From contig VBCQ01000475.1 of the NCBI GenBank assembly GCA_005882155.1, positions 1-13,650 on the forward strand: DNA of 13,650 nucleotides, in the 5' to 3' direction. The notes under the pieces were generated by a model. The model was not told the origin of the DNA. It searched no databases and saw nothing but the letters and a program-made list of their open reading frames with translations. Both the position numbers and the translations under genes were made by a program. Positions 1 to 6,012 of this stretch are shown here, piece after piece (the first letter of the stretch is position 1; every line of letters starts with the position of its first letter). The DNA is from Betaproteobacteria bacterium (GTDB taxonomy: Bacteria; Pseudomonadota; Gammaproteobacteria; Burkholderiales; Burkholderiaceae_C).

Positions 1-87
1 CGTCCACAGCTCGATCGCGACGGCTTCTTCGACGTCTACTTCTGCCATCAGAAGCTCGACGCGATCGAGCTGGATCAGCCCTGCTAA
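1..87 (+). CDS. Transposase/integrase-core protein, C-terminal 28 residues only
   Basis: Frame 1 is open from the window edge to TAA at 85-87. The visible tail contains the motif FFDVYFCHQKLDAIEL. This resembles the short strand-turn-strand segment at the extreme C-terminus of IS481/IS3-type DDE transposases, where a V-Y-F-x-x-x-x-L pattern follows the catalytic core. No catalytic residue is visible because the core lies upstream of the window. The gene stops 62 bases before the inferred element end, a normal layout for a single-ORF IS. The identification depends partly on the adjacent terminal repeat. Confidence 0.55.
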   Translation, partial: RPQLDRDGFFDVYFCHQKLDAIELDQPC

Positions 88-100
88 CCTGGACCTGCAC

Positions 101-149
101 TGTTACCCATGTCCTCGCACACCTGTTACCCATCTCCCCGGTCTATACA
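101..149. repeat. Tandem pair of IS-end motifs
   Basis: TGTTACCCAT occurs at 101 and again at 124, exactly 23 bases apart. The two units share TGTTACCCAT-TC-C-C and then diverge. The second is the outer terminal repeat and the first an internal copy. They are probably adjacent transposase-binding sites. Confidence 0.55.
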
Positions 150-220
150 CCCTCCGAGAGGGGGTTCCAGCATGTTCGAGTGCTCCCCCAAGTCCCCCTC
201 CAAGAGGGGGACTCCAGCTC
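150..220 (-). repeat. GC-rich hairpin repeat, two copies in minus orientation (first truncated by the IS)
   Basis: Copy 2 (183-220) is complete: a C-run, AAG, then a CCCCCTC/GAGGGGG hairpin (192-210) and a CTCCAGC flank. Copy 1 (150-172) has the same hairpin and the TTCCAGC flank. It begins part-way through the left stem, directly at the IS boundary, and lacks the leading CTCCCCCAAG. The repeat is non-coding. Its orientation is opposite to the copies at 313-392. Confidence 0.7.
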
Positions 221-282
221 GAATCACGAAACACCTCGCGGGCCTCGTACCTCATCGCAGCACTGAGCGTCTCGAAGGCCGC

Positions 283-302
283 AGCCGGCCGGCTGGCCGG
301 CT
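283..302. repeat. Inverted repeat AGCCGGCC...GGCCGGCT
   Basis: Perfect 8-bp arms at 283-290 and 295-302 flank a 4-base loop. The repeat lies between the two pairs of GC-rich hairpin repeats and has no T-tract on either strand. No gene is seen between 88 and 444. That stretch holds only the IS end, these repeats and the 3' hairpin of the barrel gene. Confidence 0.5.
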
Positions 303-312
303 CGTCAACCAT

Positions 313-392
313 GCTGGAGGCCCCCTCTCGGAGGGGGCTTGGGGGAGACGTGGGCCTTGCTGGAGCCCCCTCCCGGAGGGGGCGCGGGGGAG
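313..392 (+). repeat. GC-rich hairpin repeat, two copies in plus orientation
   Basis: Units 313-347 and 359-392 share GCTGGAG, a C-run/CTC..GGAGGGGG hairpin, and a GGGGGAG tail. They are direct repeats of each other and the reverse complement of the 183-220 unit. The 11-base spacer between them is unrelated. All copies lie 3' of the minus-strand barrel gene. Confidence 0.75.
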
Positions 393-411
393 CTGTGCAT
401 AAAGCCGTGAA

Positions 412-428
412 GCCGGCCGCAGGCCGGC
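412..428 (-). terminator. Hairpin 3' of the barrel gene, possible terminator
   Basis: GCCGGCC and GGCCGGC pair as a perfect 7-bp stem with a 3-base loop, 16 bases after the stop codon of the minus-strand barrel gene. Read on that strand it is followed by TTCACGGCTTTATG, which is only weakly T-rich. It may act as a terminator or as a 3'-end stabiliser. Confidence 0.4.
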
Positions 429-444
429 GTCACTCGCAGTACGC

Positions 445-972
445 TCAATAGAATTTGTAGTTAAACCCCACCGACAACAAATCTGTATTCGTCCCCGTGT
501 TGAACGCCTTGAACCGATAGCGCTCCCATTCGCCGCGGATTCCGGCTTGCTTGTTGAAGTCGTATTGCAGGCCGGCGCCGTACTTGTAGCTGGTGCCGCG
601 GTCGTTGCCGGCGAGGGTGGTGTCGAGCTTGCCGTTGAACACGCCGACGCGGCCGAGCGCAGACAAGCTTTGGGTGATCGGGATCGTGCCGACGCCATCG
701 AGGAAGACGCCTTTGCCCTTCACGCTGCCCGCCGGGCTGCTGAACTTGCCGAGGTCAGCGTAGCCGAGCTCGAGGGCGATATGCGGGTTGAACGCATAAC
801 CGCCGTAGAGCTTGCCGCCGGTGCTCGTTCGATCGGTGGCAAGGCCGCCGATGTCGTCGCCCTTGTACTTCGTGCCGCCGATGCTGCCGCCGACATACGG
901 CCCTTGGGCTTGGGCCGACAGTGCGACGAGCGCCGCGGCGCAAACCAAAGTCTTCGCGATGTTGAATCTCAT
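445..972 (-). CDS. Outer-membrane beta-barrel protein, OmpA-like/opacity-protein type
   Basis: The 175-residue product should be exported and fold as a small outer-membrane barrel. Residues 1-22 form a signal peptide (MRFNIAKTLV core, AQA before the cut), and the mature protein would begin QGPYVGGSIGG. The body alternates polar and aromatic residues in short strands with Gly-rich turns (KLYGGYAFN, IALELGYADL, YGAGLQYDF, GIRGEWERYRF). It ends SVGFNYKFY, the terminal aromatic residue expected for BAM-dependent insertion. The length fits an eight-strand OmpA-transmembrane-like domain, and no peptidoglycan-binding OmpA C-domain is present, so it is a barrel-only protein. ATG at 972 is supported by AAGGAG nine bases upstream. 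Its ligand or specific role cannot be read from sequence. The large dyad at 1165-1201 lies upstream. Confidence 0.85.
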   Translation of the reverse strand: MRFNIAKTLVCAAALVALSAQAQGPYVGGSIGGTKYKGDDIGGLATDRTSTGGKLYGGYAFNPHIALELGYADLGKFSSPAGSVKGKGVFLDGVGTIPITQSLSALGRVGVFNGKLDTTLAGNDRGTSYKYGAGLQYDFNKQAGIRGEWERYRFKAFNTGTNTDLLSVGFNYKFY

Positions 973-1164
973 TGGGAATCACTCCTTTTCTGCAATGAAA
1001 TGCCGAACAGCCGAAGCCATCGACATCTCCACCTTGCCGGGTTCCTGTTAAGCAGGCGCCCTCGCTTGGTGAACTTATGTGGAGTGAGGTAAGCGCAGGT
1101 GAAAACGGGCTCGCTCGTCGCGCTTGGCGGAACCGCAGCGGTGTCGACGGCTCGAAGGCCGGCC

Positions 1165-1201
1165 TGTGGTGGATGTGCATCAGTGATGCACATCCGCCAC
1201 A
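1165..1201. repeat. 37-bp near-perfect dyad between the barrel gene and the four-cysteine gene
   Basis: The arms TGTGGTGGATGTGCATCA (1165-1182) and TGATGCACATCCGCCACA (1184-1201) are 18-bp reverse complements around one central base. They have a single mismatch, which would be a U-G wobble in plus-strand RNA. The site lies 193 bp upstream of the barrel start and 43 bp past the four-cysteine gene stop. No T-tract follows on either strand, so a plain intrinsic terminator is not indicated. It could be a dimeric operator, an RNA hairpin or a dispersed palindromic element. Confidence 0.8.
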
Positions 1202-1223
1202 TTCCGCATCGACATTGCGGAAT
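1201..1223. repeat. Second inverted repeat abutting the dyad
   Basis: ATTCCGCA (1201-1208) and TGCGGAAT (1216-1223) are perfect 8-bp arms with a 7-base loop. The repeat shares base 1201 with the large dyad. On the minus strand it is the first hairpin met after the four-cysteine gene, 20 bases past its stop. Confidence 0.6.
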
Positions 1224-1243
1224 TACGGAATTGATTGCGGGAG

Positions 1244-1402
1244 CTATTTCGATTTCTGTGCCGGTGCCTTGTTGGCTGGCGGCTTGGCGTCGACCGACGC
1301 GCTGTCCTTCTTGTGGTCACCGATCACGCCCTTCAGTGGGCAGATCGAAAACGCCGGGCACTTCTGGCAGCCGACGGCTACGGCGATGGGGCACAGCGTC
1401 AT
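1244..1402 (-). CDS. Small four-cysteine protein, 52 residues
   Basis: This short minus-strand frame begins MTLCPIAVAV and ends in a Lys/Ala/Pro-rich tail (PPANKAPAQKSK). Four cysteines fall at residues 4, 12, 15 and 21, in the pattern C-P-x6-C-x2-C-x5-C-P. That could bind a zinc or iron-sulfur centre or form disulfides. The core reads GCQKCPAFSICPLKGVIGD. ATG at 1402 has a strong GAGGAG (1408-1413) five bases upstream, which argues for a real gene. I recall short betaproteobacterial hypothetical proteins with a CP...GC.KCP..S.CPLK..IGD core but know no function. It is divergent from the dioxygenase gene across 67 bp and has the two inverted repeats downstream. There is no signal peptide, so it is probably cytoplasmic. 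Confidence 0.7.
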   Translation of the reverse strand: MTLCPIAVAVGCQKCPAFSICPLKGVIGDHKKDSASVDAKPPANKAPAQKSK

Positions 1403-1407
1403 GGCGT

Positions 1408-1413
1408 CTCCTC
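1408..1413 (-). promoter_or_regulatory. Ribosome binding site that fixes the four-cysteine gene start
   Basis: Read on the minus strand this is GAGGAG, followed by ACGCC and the ATG at 1402. The near-consensus site in front of a 53-codon frame is the main evidence that the small gene is translated. Confidence 0.6.
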
Positions 1414-1469
1414 GTGGTGTGCCCGAGGATAGCGCCGCGGCGCCGGAATGTCGTGCCTATCATCGCGGC

Positions 1470-2216
1470 ATGACGACACCGCTGCCACCGCCTTGCATCC
1501 CGCCCGAAGCGCTCGCTGCCGCACTCCGAACAGCCGGTCATGCCGCGCTCAGCCCGAGCGGCTTGCGCGATCTCGCGCGGGCCGACGCCGACGCGCTCGA
1601 TGCATTGCGGCCGAGCTGGAATGAGTTGCCGCCTGACGCGTACTTGCGCGACGGCGGCCACTATCGGCGCCGCCGCCACTCCTGCTTCATCGTCGAGGGC
1701 GACATCGTCGAGCAGGTGCCGCATCGGGCGCATTGGCAACCGGTCGAATACAACGCCTTGCACGGTGGGCTCGAGCGCTGGTTCGAGGCGATGGACACTG
1801 CCGTAGTCGCGCAGCCGGTGTGGCCGCAATTGCTGCGCAGCCTGGCCGCGCCGTGCTCGGCACTGAAGGGCGCGCAGCCCTGGTACGTCGAAGCGCATCA
1901 GTTCCGCATCGACACCACCGACGGCATCGGCCGGCCGACTCCCGAAGGCGCGCACCGCGACGGCGTCGACTTCGTCGTCGTCGCGCTCGTCGATCGCGCC
2001 GGAGTGAAGGGCGGCGAAACGCGCGTGGTCGACGCCGCCGGGCCGAGCGGCATTCGCTTCACGATGAGCGAGCCGTGGACGACGCTGATGCTTGACGACG
2101 AGCGCGTGATCCACGAGACCACGCCGATCCAGCCGCTGGACATCGGCGGCCACCGCGACACGCTGGTGCTGACGTTTCGCGCCGGCGCCTTCCAAGGGCC
2201 GCAAGTACCGCGCTGA
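1470..2216 (+). CDS. 2-oxoglutarate/Fe(II)-dependent dioxygenase family protein (PF10014 type)
   Basis: The 248-residue product matches the 2OG-Fe dioxygenase family that includes bacterial L-isoleucine hydroxylase-type enzymes. Members use Fe(II), O2 and 2-oxoglutarate to hydroxylate free amino acids or small molecules in the cytoplasm. Visible landmarks are the N-terminal DGGHYRRRRHS segment (61-71), HQFRI (143-147), and the metal-binding H-x-D at H162/D164 in AHRDGVDFV. GGETRVVD follows (181-188), then the distal metal histidine H215 in RVIHETTPI, and GHRDTLVLTFR (227-237), which supplies the likely 2OG-binding arginine. The substrate cannot be deduced. The start at 1470 is chosen by family length. 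An in-frame ATG at 1401 would add 23 residues, and neither start has a clear ribosome site. No gene follows closely in an operon; the histidine kinase starts 48 bp later. Confidence 0.82.
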   Translation: MTTPLPPPCIPPEALAAALRTAGHAALSPSGLRDLARADADALDALRPSWNELPPDAYLRDGGHYRRRRHSCFIVEGDIVEQVPHRAHWQPVEYNALHGGLERWFEAMDTAVVAQPVWPQLLRSLAAPCSALKGAQPWYVEAHQFRIDTTDGIGRPTPEGAHRDGVDFVVVALVDRAGVKGGETRVVDAAGPSGIRFTMSEPWTTLMLDDERVIHETTPIQPLDIGGHRDTLVLTFRAGAFQGPQVPR

Positions 2217-2264
2217 TCGGCTCATACTCAGGTCCTGGACAGCGGACGCGGACAAGGCAGAGGA

Positions 2265-4685
2265 ATGTTCTCCAACGCCAAACGGTCGGTCTTCGGCTTC
2301 ACGCACAGCGGCGCTGCGCCGCAATGGCGGCATGCGGCCACTGCGCTCGCACTCGCGGTCACCTACTTCATCGCCGGCAAGCTCGGTCTGAGCTATGCGA
2401 GCGTGCACAGCAGCGCGTCGGCAGTGTGGCCGCCGACCGGCATCGCGCTCGCGGCGTTTCTGGTGCTCGGCAAACGCGCCTGGCCGGCGATCTTCGTCGC
2501 GGCCTTCATGGTCAACGTCACGACGGCGGGGTCGGTGCTCACGTCCTTGGGTATCGCGGCGGGCAACACGCTCGAGGCTGCGGCAGGCGCTTATCTGCTG
2601 AATCGATTTGCCGGCGGCGCGGCTTGCGTCCAACGCGCCGGCGACATCTTCAAGTTCGTCGCGCTCGCGGCGCTGCTCGCAACGACGATCAGCGCGACGA
2701 TTGGCGTGTTGAGCCTGTCGGTTGCCGGCTTCGCGCCGTGGCCGCAATTCGGTGCGATCTGGCTCACCTGGTGGCTCGGCGACGCATGCGGAGCCCTGAT
2801 CGTCGCGCCGCTGCTGCTGCTGTGGTACGCCGCGCGCGGTCAAGCGCTGACCAGTCGGCAACGTGGCGAGCTGCTGCTGCTGTGGCTGGCGGTGATCGCG
2901 GTCGGCCTGCTCGTGTTCGCAGCGCCCGTGCTCAGCCGCTATCCGCTGCCGTTTCTGTGCCTGCCGCCGCTCGCCTGGGCAGCGTTTCGCTTCGGTCGGC
3001 GCGAGGTCGCCACAGCGATCGCGCTGCTCACGCTGATCGCCACCGCGGCGACCGAGCACGGCCTCGGCCCATTCGTGATGGGCTCGCGCAACGAATCGCT
3101 GCTGGTGCTGCAACTGTTTATGGCAACACTCGCGATGATGGCCTTGCCGATCGCTGCACTCGTCGCCGAGCACCAGCAAGCGGTCGCAGAGCGCGAAGTG
3201 CTGCGCGCATCGGCCGAGCGCCACCTCGCGTGGCTGAAAGCGGTGTTCGACCAGATGCAGGCCGCGGTCATCGTCGCCGAGGCGCCATCGGGTCGGCTGG
3301 TCTACGCGAACCAGCAGGCCGAAGCGATCCAGCGCCATCCGCTGACCGCGTCCGACGGCTTCATCGACTACCGTGCGTGGCAGGGGTTTCATGCCGACGG
3401 CAGTGCCTACGCAGCGCACGAGTGGCCGCTCGTGCGCTCGGTGCGTCACGGCGAGGTGGTGAGCGCCGAAGACATCGAGGTCGTGCGCGGCGACGGCACG
3501 CGCGTGACGGTGCGCGTGCACTCGGCGCCGGTGCGCGAGGCCGGACAGATCGTCGGCGCCGTTGTCGTCTACCACGACGTCAGCGACCAGATGCGCGCCC
3601 AGGCCTTCGAGCAGGCGGCCCGCGCCGAAGCCGAGGCCGCGAACCGCGCAAAAGACGAGTTCCTCGCGATGTTGAGCCATGAGCTGCGCAACCCGCTGCA
3701 GGCGATCGGCAGCTCGGTTGCGCTCGCGCGGCGCGCGCAGGCGCAGGAGGCATTGCGCGCGCGATCGCTCGACATCATCGAGCGCCAGACGGCGCACTTG
3801 ACGCGCCTGGTCAACGACCTGCTCGACGTGACGCGTGCGGCGACCGGCAAGATCCAATTGGTTCGCCAATCGTTCGACCTCGCCGAGACGCTGCGGCACT
3901 GCGTGCAGCAGCTCGCCGATGCCGGCCGATTGCAGCAGCACACGATCGAGCAGCAGATCGACTCGGTGCGCGTCAACGCCGACCCGGTTCGGCTCGAGCA
4001 AGTCGTCATGAATCTGCTGACGAACTCGCTGAAGTACAGCCCAGCCGGCAGCCTGATCCGCCTGTCATTGAAGCGCGAGGGCAATGACGCGCTGGTCCGC
4101 GTCGAGGACAACGGCATCGGCATCGCGGCCGAGCTGCTGCCGCGCGTGTTCGACGCGTTCACCCAAGGCGAGCGCAGTCTGCACCGCGGCGAAGGTGGCC
4201 TGGGCATCGGCCTGACGCTGGTGCAGCGCCTGGTGCAGCTGCATGGCGGCGAGGTCACGGCGTTGAGCGACGGACCGGGGCGCGGCAGCGTGTTCGTCGT
4301 GCGCTTGCCGTGCGTCGTCAGCGACGATGCAGCACCGGGCATCGCGTTTGCTGCATCAGCTCAGCGTGCAGCGCGCATCGCTGCCAGCCAGCAGGAGACC
4401 GAGATGATCCAGCAGCAACGACAAGGTCCGACGCCCGACGACTTCCCGGACTCGCTGGCCGGCGGAGAAGGACGCGAATCCCCCGATCATCGCGTCGGCG
4501 AGACGCAGCGTCAGAACCCGCAGTCCGACAAGCTCGATCCCGGAGCCAAGCCGGGTCAGCAGCAGGTCAAGGAGTCCGACGCCGGCAGCGTTGCCGGCGA
4601 GGAAGATCCCGGCAGCGCGCTCGACGGAATGACCGACGCCGACTCTCCGGCATCGGGACCAAGCAGCGACAGATCGGGCCGTTAG
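2265..4685 (+). CDS. Membrane-bound sensor histidine kinase: MASE1-PAS-HisKA-HATPase with disordered tail
   Basis: The 806-residue product is an inner-membrane sensor kinase. Residues 20-310 hold several hydrophobic helices with the MASE1 signature (YFIAGKLGLSYA, AVWPPTGIALAAFLVLG, WWLGDACGALIVAPLLLL). A PAS domain follows at about 323-443 (AVFDQMQAAVIVAE, VVVYHDVSDQ). The dimerisation domain carries the H-box FLAMLSHELRNPLQ with phospho-acceptor H472. The ATPase domain shows the N-box MNLLTNSLKYSP (N583, N587), G1 EDNGIGI (D615) and G2 GGLGIGL (644-650), and ends near VFVVRLP. No receiver domain or adjacent response regulator gene is visible, so it looks orphan. Residues after about 700 are acidic, Gly/Ser/Pro/Gln-rich and unlike kinase sequence. 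They may be a separate nested gene (4404-4685). The signal sensed is unknown. The ribosome site AGAGGA lies unusually tight against the ATG. Confidence 0.9.
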   Translation: MFSNAKRSVFGFTHSGAAPQWRHAATALALAVTYFIAGKLGLSYASVHSSASAVWPPTGIALAAFLVLGKRAWPAIFVAAFMVNVTTAGSVLTSLGIAAGNTLEAAAGAYLLNRFAGGAACVQRAGDIFKFVALAALLATTISATIGVLSLSVAGFAPWPQFGAIWLTWWLGDACGALIVAPLLLLWYAARGQALTSRQRGELLLLWLAVIAVGLLVFAAPVLSRYPLPFLCLPPLAWAAFRFGRREVATAIALLTLIATAATEHGLGPFVMGSRNESLLVLQLFMATLAMMALPIAALVAEHQQAVAEREVLRASAERHLAWLKAVFDQMQAAVIVAEAPSGRLVYANQQAEAIQRHPLTASDGFIDYRAWQGFHADGSAYAAHEWPLVRSVRHGEVVSAEDIEVVRGDGTRVTVRVHSAPVREAGQIVGAVVVYHDVSDQMRAQAFEQAARAEAEAANRAKDEFLAMLSHELRNPLQAIGSSVALARRAQAQEALRARSLDIIERQTAHLTRLVNDLLDVTRAATGKIQLVRQSFDLAETLRHCVQQLADAGRLQQHTIEQQIDSVRVNADPVRLEQVVMNLLTNSLKYSPAGSLIRLSLKREGNDALVRVEDNGIGIAAELLPRVFDAFTQGERSLHRGEGGLGIGLTLVQRLVQLHGGEVTALSDGPGRGSVFVVRLPCVVSDDAAPGIAFAASAQRAARIAASQQETEMIQQQRQGPTPDDFPDSLAGGEGRESPDHRVGETQRQNPQSDKLDPGAKPGQQQVKESDAGSVAGEEDPGSALDGMTDADSPASGPSSDRSGR
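4404..4685 (+). CDS. Possible nested in-frame gene: 93-residue acidic disordered protein
   Basis: Inside the kinase frame, ATG at 4404 (kinase residue 714) is preceded by AGGAG at 4393-4397 with 6-base spacing. That is a better translation start than the kinase's own. The segment begins MIQQQRQGPTPDDFPDSLAG and contains almost no hydrophobic residues. It is rich in Asp, Glu, Gln, Gly, Ser and Pro, and ends SSDRSGR. The kinase catalytic core finishes before it. Either a small gene has lost the stop codon separating it from the kinase, or the kinase has acquired a tail. I recognise no family and assign no function. Confidence 0.35.
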   Translation: MIQQQRQGPTPDDFPDSLAGGEGRESPDHRVGETQRQNPQSDKLDPGAKPGQQQVKESDAGSVAGEEDPGSALDGMTDADSPASGPSSDRSGR

Positions 4686-4690
4686 ACTGC

Positions 4691-4723
4691 GTTCGCCCGC
4701 TCGCAAGGTGCGAGCGGGCGAAC
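4691..4723 (+). terminator. 15-bp perfect hairpin after the kinase gene
   Basis: GTTCGCCCGCTCGCA (4691-4705) pairs perfectly with TGCGAGCGGGCGAAC (4709-4723) around a 3-base loop. It starts 6 bases after the kinase stop. No T-tract follows (GACTCTGACG), so it may be a non-canonical terminator or a strong 5' RNA structure. It ends only 16 bases before the start codon of the PLP enzyme. Confidence 0.6.
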
Positions 4724-4739
4724 GACTCTGACGCACCCG

Positions 4740-5984
4740 ATGCCCGACCTCGCCTATCGCCTGCCTTCCTTCGACGCTGCCCTCGCGACCTTGCCGTACG
4801 CGACCGACGACGTCGCGCGCGACGAAACGTTCTGGGATGCGGTTCGCGCGCTGTACCCGAGCTCGCGATCGGTCATCAACCTCGAGAACGGCTACTGGGG
4901 TGCGATGGCCGAGCCGGTGAAGGCGATGTTCGAGCATTGGACCGATCGAACGAACCGCGAGACCACGCTGCTGATCCGTGCCCACTGGCCGCAGATGCTC
5001 GAGCAATTGCGCGAGACGGTCGCAGGCGCGCTCGGCTGTGAACGTGATGAGATCGTGCTCACCCGTGGCGCGACCGAGGCGATGCTCGCGTTGATCAGCG
5101 GCTACAACCGGCTGCAGCCCGGCGACAGCGTGCTGTATTGCGACCTCGACTACCCGGCGATGCGCTATGCGATGGAGTGGCTGCGCGAGCGGCGCGGCGT
5201 GGTGCCGGTCAGCTTCGCGGTGCCCGAGCCGGCGACGCGCGCGAGCGTGCTCGATGCGTACGCGCAAATGCTCGAGCAGCATCCGCGCACGCGGCTCGTG
5301 CTGCTGACGCACCTGAGCCATTGCACCGGCCTCGTGATGCCGGTGCGCGAGCTGGCCGCGCTCGCGCGATCAGCGGGCGCCGACGTCATCGTCGACGCAG
5401 CGCACTCGTGGGGCCAGATGGACTTCGATGTTGCGAGCCTCGATGCGCCGTTCGTCGCGTTCAATCTGCACAAATGGATCGGCGCGCCGCTCGGCTGCGG
5501 GGCCCTGTACATCCGCCGCGGCAGCGTGTCGGCGATCGACACCTACTTCGGCGATCGTGACTTCGGCGCCGACGACATCCGCTCGCGCATCCACACCGGA
5601 TCGCCGAACTTCGCTGCGTGGCTGGCGATTCCCGCGGCGCTGCAATTGCACCGGCGAATCAGCGCGCGCGCCAAAGAATCTCGCTTGCGTCACTTGCGCC
5701 ATCACTGGGTCCGACGCGCGCGGGAGTTGCCCGGCATCGAGATCCTGACACCCGACGACGATGCGATGGTCGCCGGCATCACCGCGTTTCGCGTGACGGG
5801 CCAGACCTCGAGCGATGCCAATCGCGCCATCGCCGCGACGCTGCACGAGCGGCATGGCGTCTACACGGTGCAGCGCCACGGCCCGCGCCGCGGCGACGTC
5901 GTGCGCGTCACGCCGGCGATCACGACGACCGAGGCCGATCTCGATCGATTGCTCGATGGGCTGCGAGCCCTCGATACACTCTGA
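4740..5984 (+). CDS. Class V aminotransferase-fold PLP-dependent enzyme
   Basis: The 414-residue product belongs to the class V aminotransferase/cysteine desulfurase superfamily, in the branch that includes isopenicillin-N-epimerase-like proteins. Visible landmarks are the N-terminal substrate loop VINLENGYWGAM (45-56) and the cofactor-phosphate region LTRGATEAM (107-115). The cofactor-ring aspartate is D219 in VIVDAAHSWGQ, and the Schiff-base lysine is K245 in FNLHKWIGAPLGCGALY. RSRIHTGSPNFAAW follows as expected for the large domain. The C-terminal small domain runs from about 300 to the end. The protein has no signal peptide and is probably cytoplasmic. Transaminase, epimerase, lyase and desulfurase activities cannot be separated from sequence. 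The start is preceded by a big hairpin and no ribosome site. psd begins 28 bp downstream on the same strand, so cotranscription is likely. Confidence 0.85.
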   Translation: MPDLAYRLPSFDAALATLPYATDDVARDETFWDAVRALYPSSRSVINLENGYWGAMAEPVKAMFEHWTDRTNRETTLLIRAHWPQMLEQLRETVAGALGCERDEIVLTRGATEAMLALISGYNRLQPGDSVLYCDLDYPAMRYAMEWLRERRGVVPVSFAVPEPATRASVLDAYAQMLEQHPRTRLVLLTHLSHCTGLVMPVRELAALARSAGADVIVDAAHSWGQMDFDVASLDAPFVAFNLHKWIGAPLGCGALYIRRGSVSAIDTYFGDRDFGADDIRSRIHTGSPNFAAWLAIPAALQLHRRISARAKESRLRHLRHHWVRRARELPGIEILTPDDDAMVAGITAFRVTGQTSSDANRAIAATLHERHGVYTVQRHGPRRGDVVRVTPAITTTEADLDRLLDGLRALDTL

Positions 5985-6012
5985 CCCGTCGCTTCACTCG
6001 CCCGGGCCCGCT

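Larger units (their letters stand above)
1..149 (+). mobile_element. Right-hand end of an IS481-like insertion sequence (5' part outside window)
   Basis: The window opens inside a reading frame that ends at 87. It is followed by a short non-coding stretch whose last 26 bases (124-149) run from TGTTACCCAT to TATACA. An end in CA, and a terminal repeat that reads TGTATAGACC...GGGTAACA from outside, fit the IS481 ends I know from proteobacteria. The DNA directly after 149 is a truncated hairpin repeat, which marks a junction. The left end and any target duplication lie outside the window, so the family call rests on the end sequence and the transposase tail. Confidence 0.6.

Noticed and set aside
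101..392. CRISPR-like array from the repeated units
   Set aside because: Units are in both orientations, are internally palindromic, vary in length and lack regularly sized unique spacers; no cas gene is nearby.
1077..1469. N-terminal extension of the dioxygenase reading frame
   Set aside because: The extension runs through the large dyad and over the four-cysteine gene on the other strand. Family length and the position of the conserved segments fit the start at 1470.
1317..4001. A minus-strand open frame of 894 codons
   Set aside because: It lies antisense to the dioxygenase and histidine kinase genes, both of which have clear domains. Its translation is Arg/His/Gln-rich without recognisable motifs, the usual shadow of high-GC codon third positions.
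4356..5321. A minus-strand 321-codon frame opposite the kinase tail and PLP enzyme
   Set aside because: It would cross the 15-bp hairpin and is Arg/Ala-biased without motifs; the plus-strand genes explain the region.
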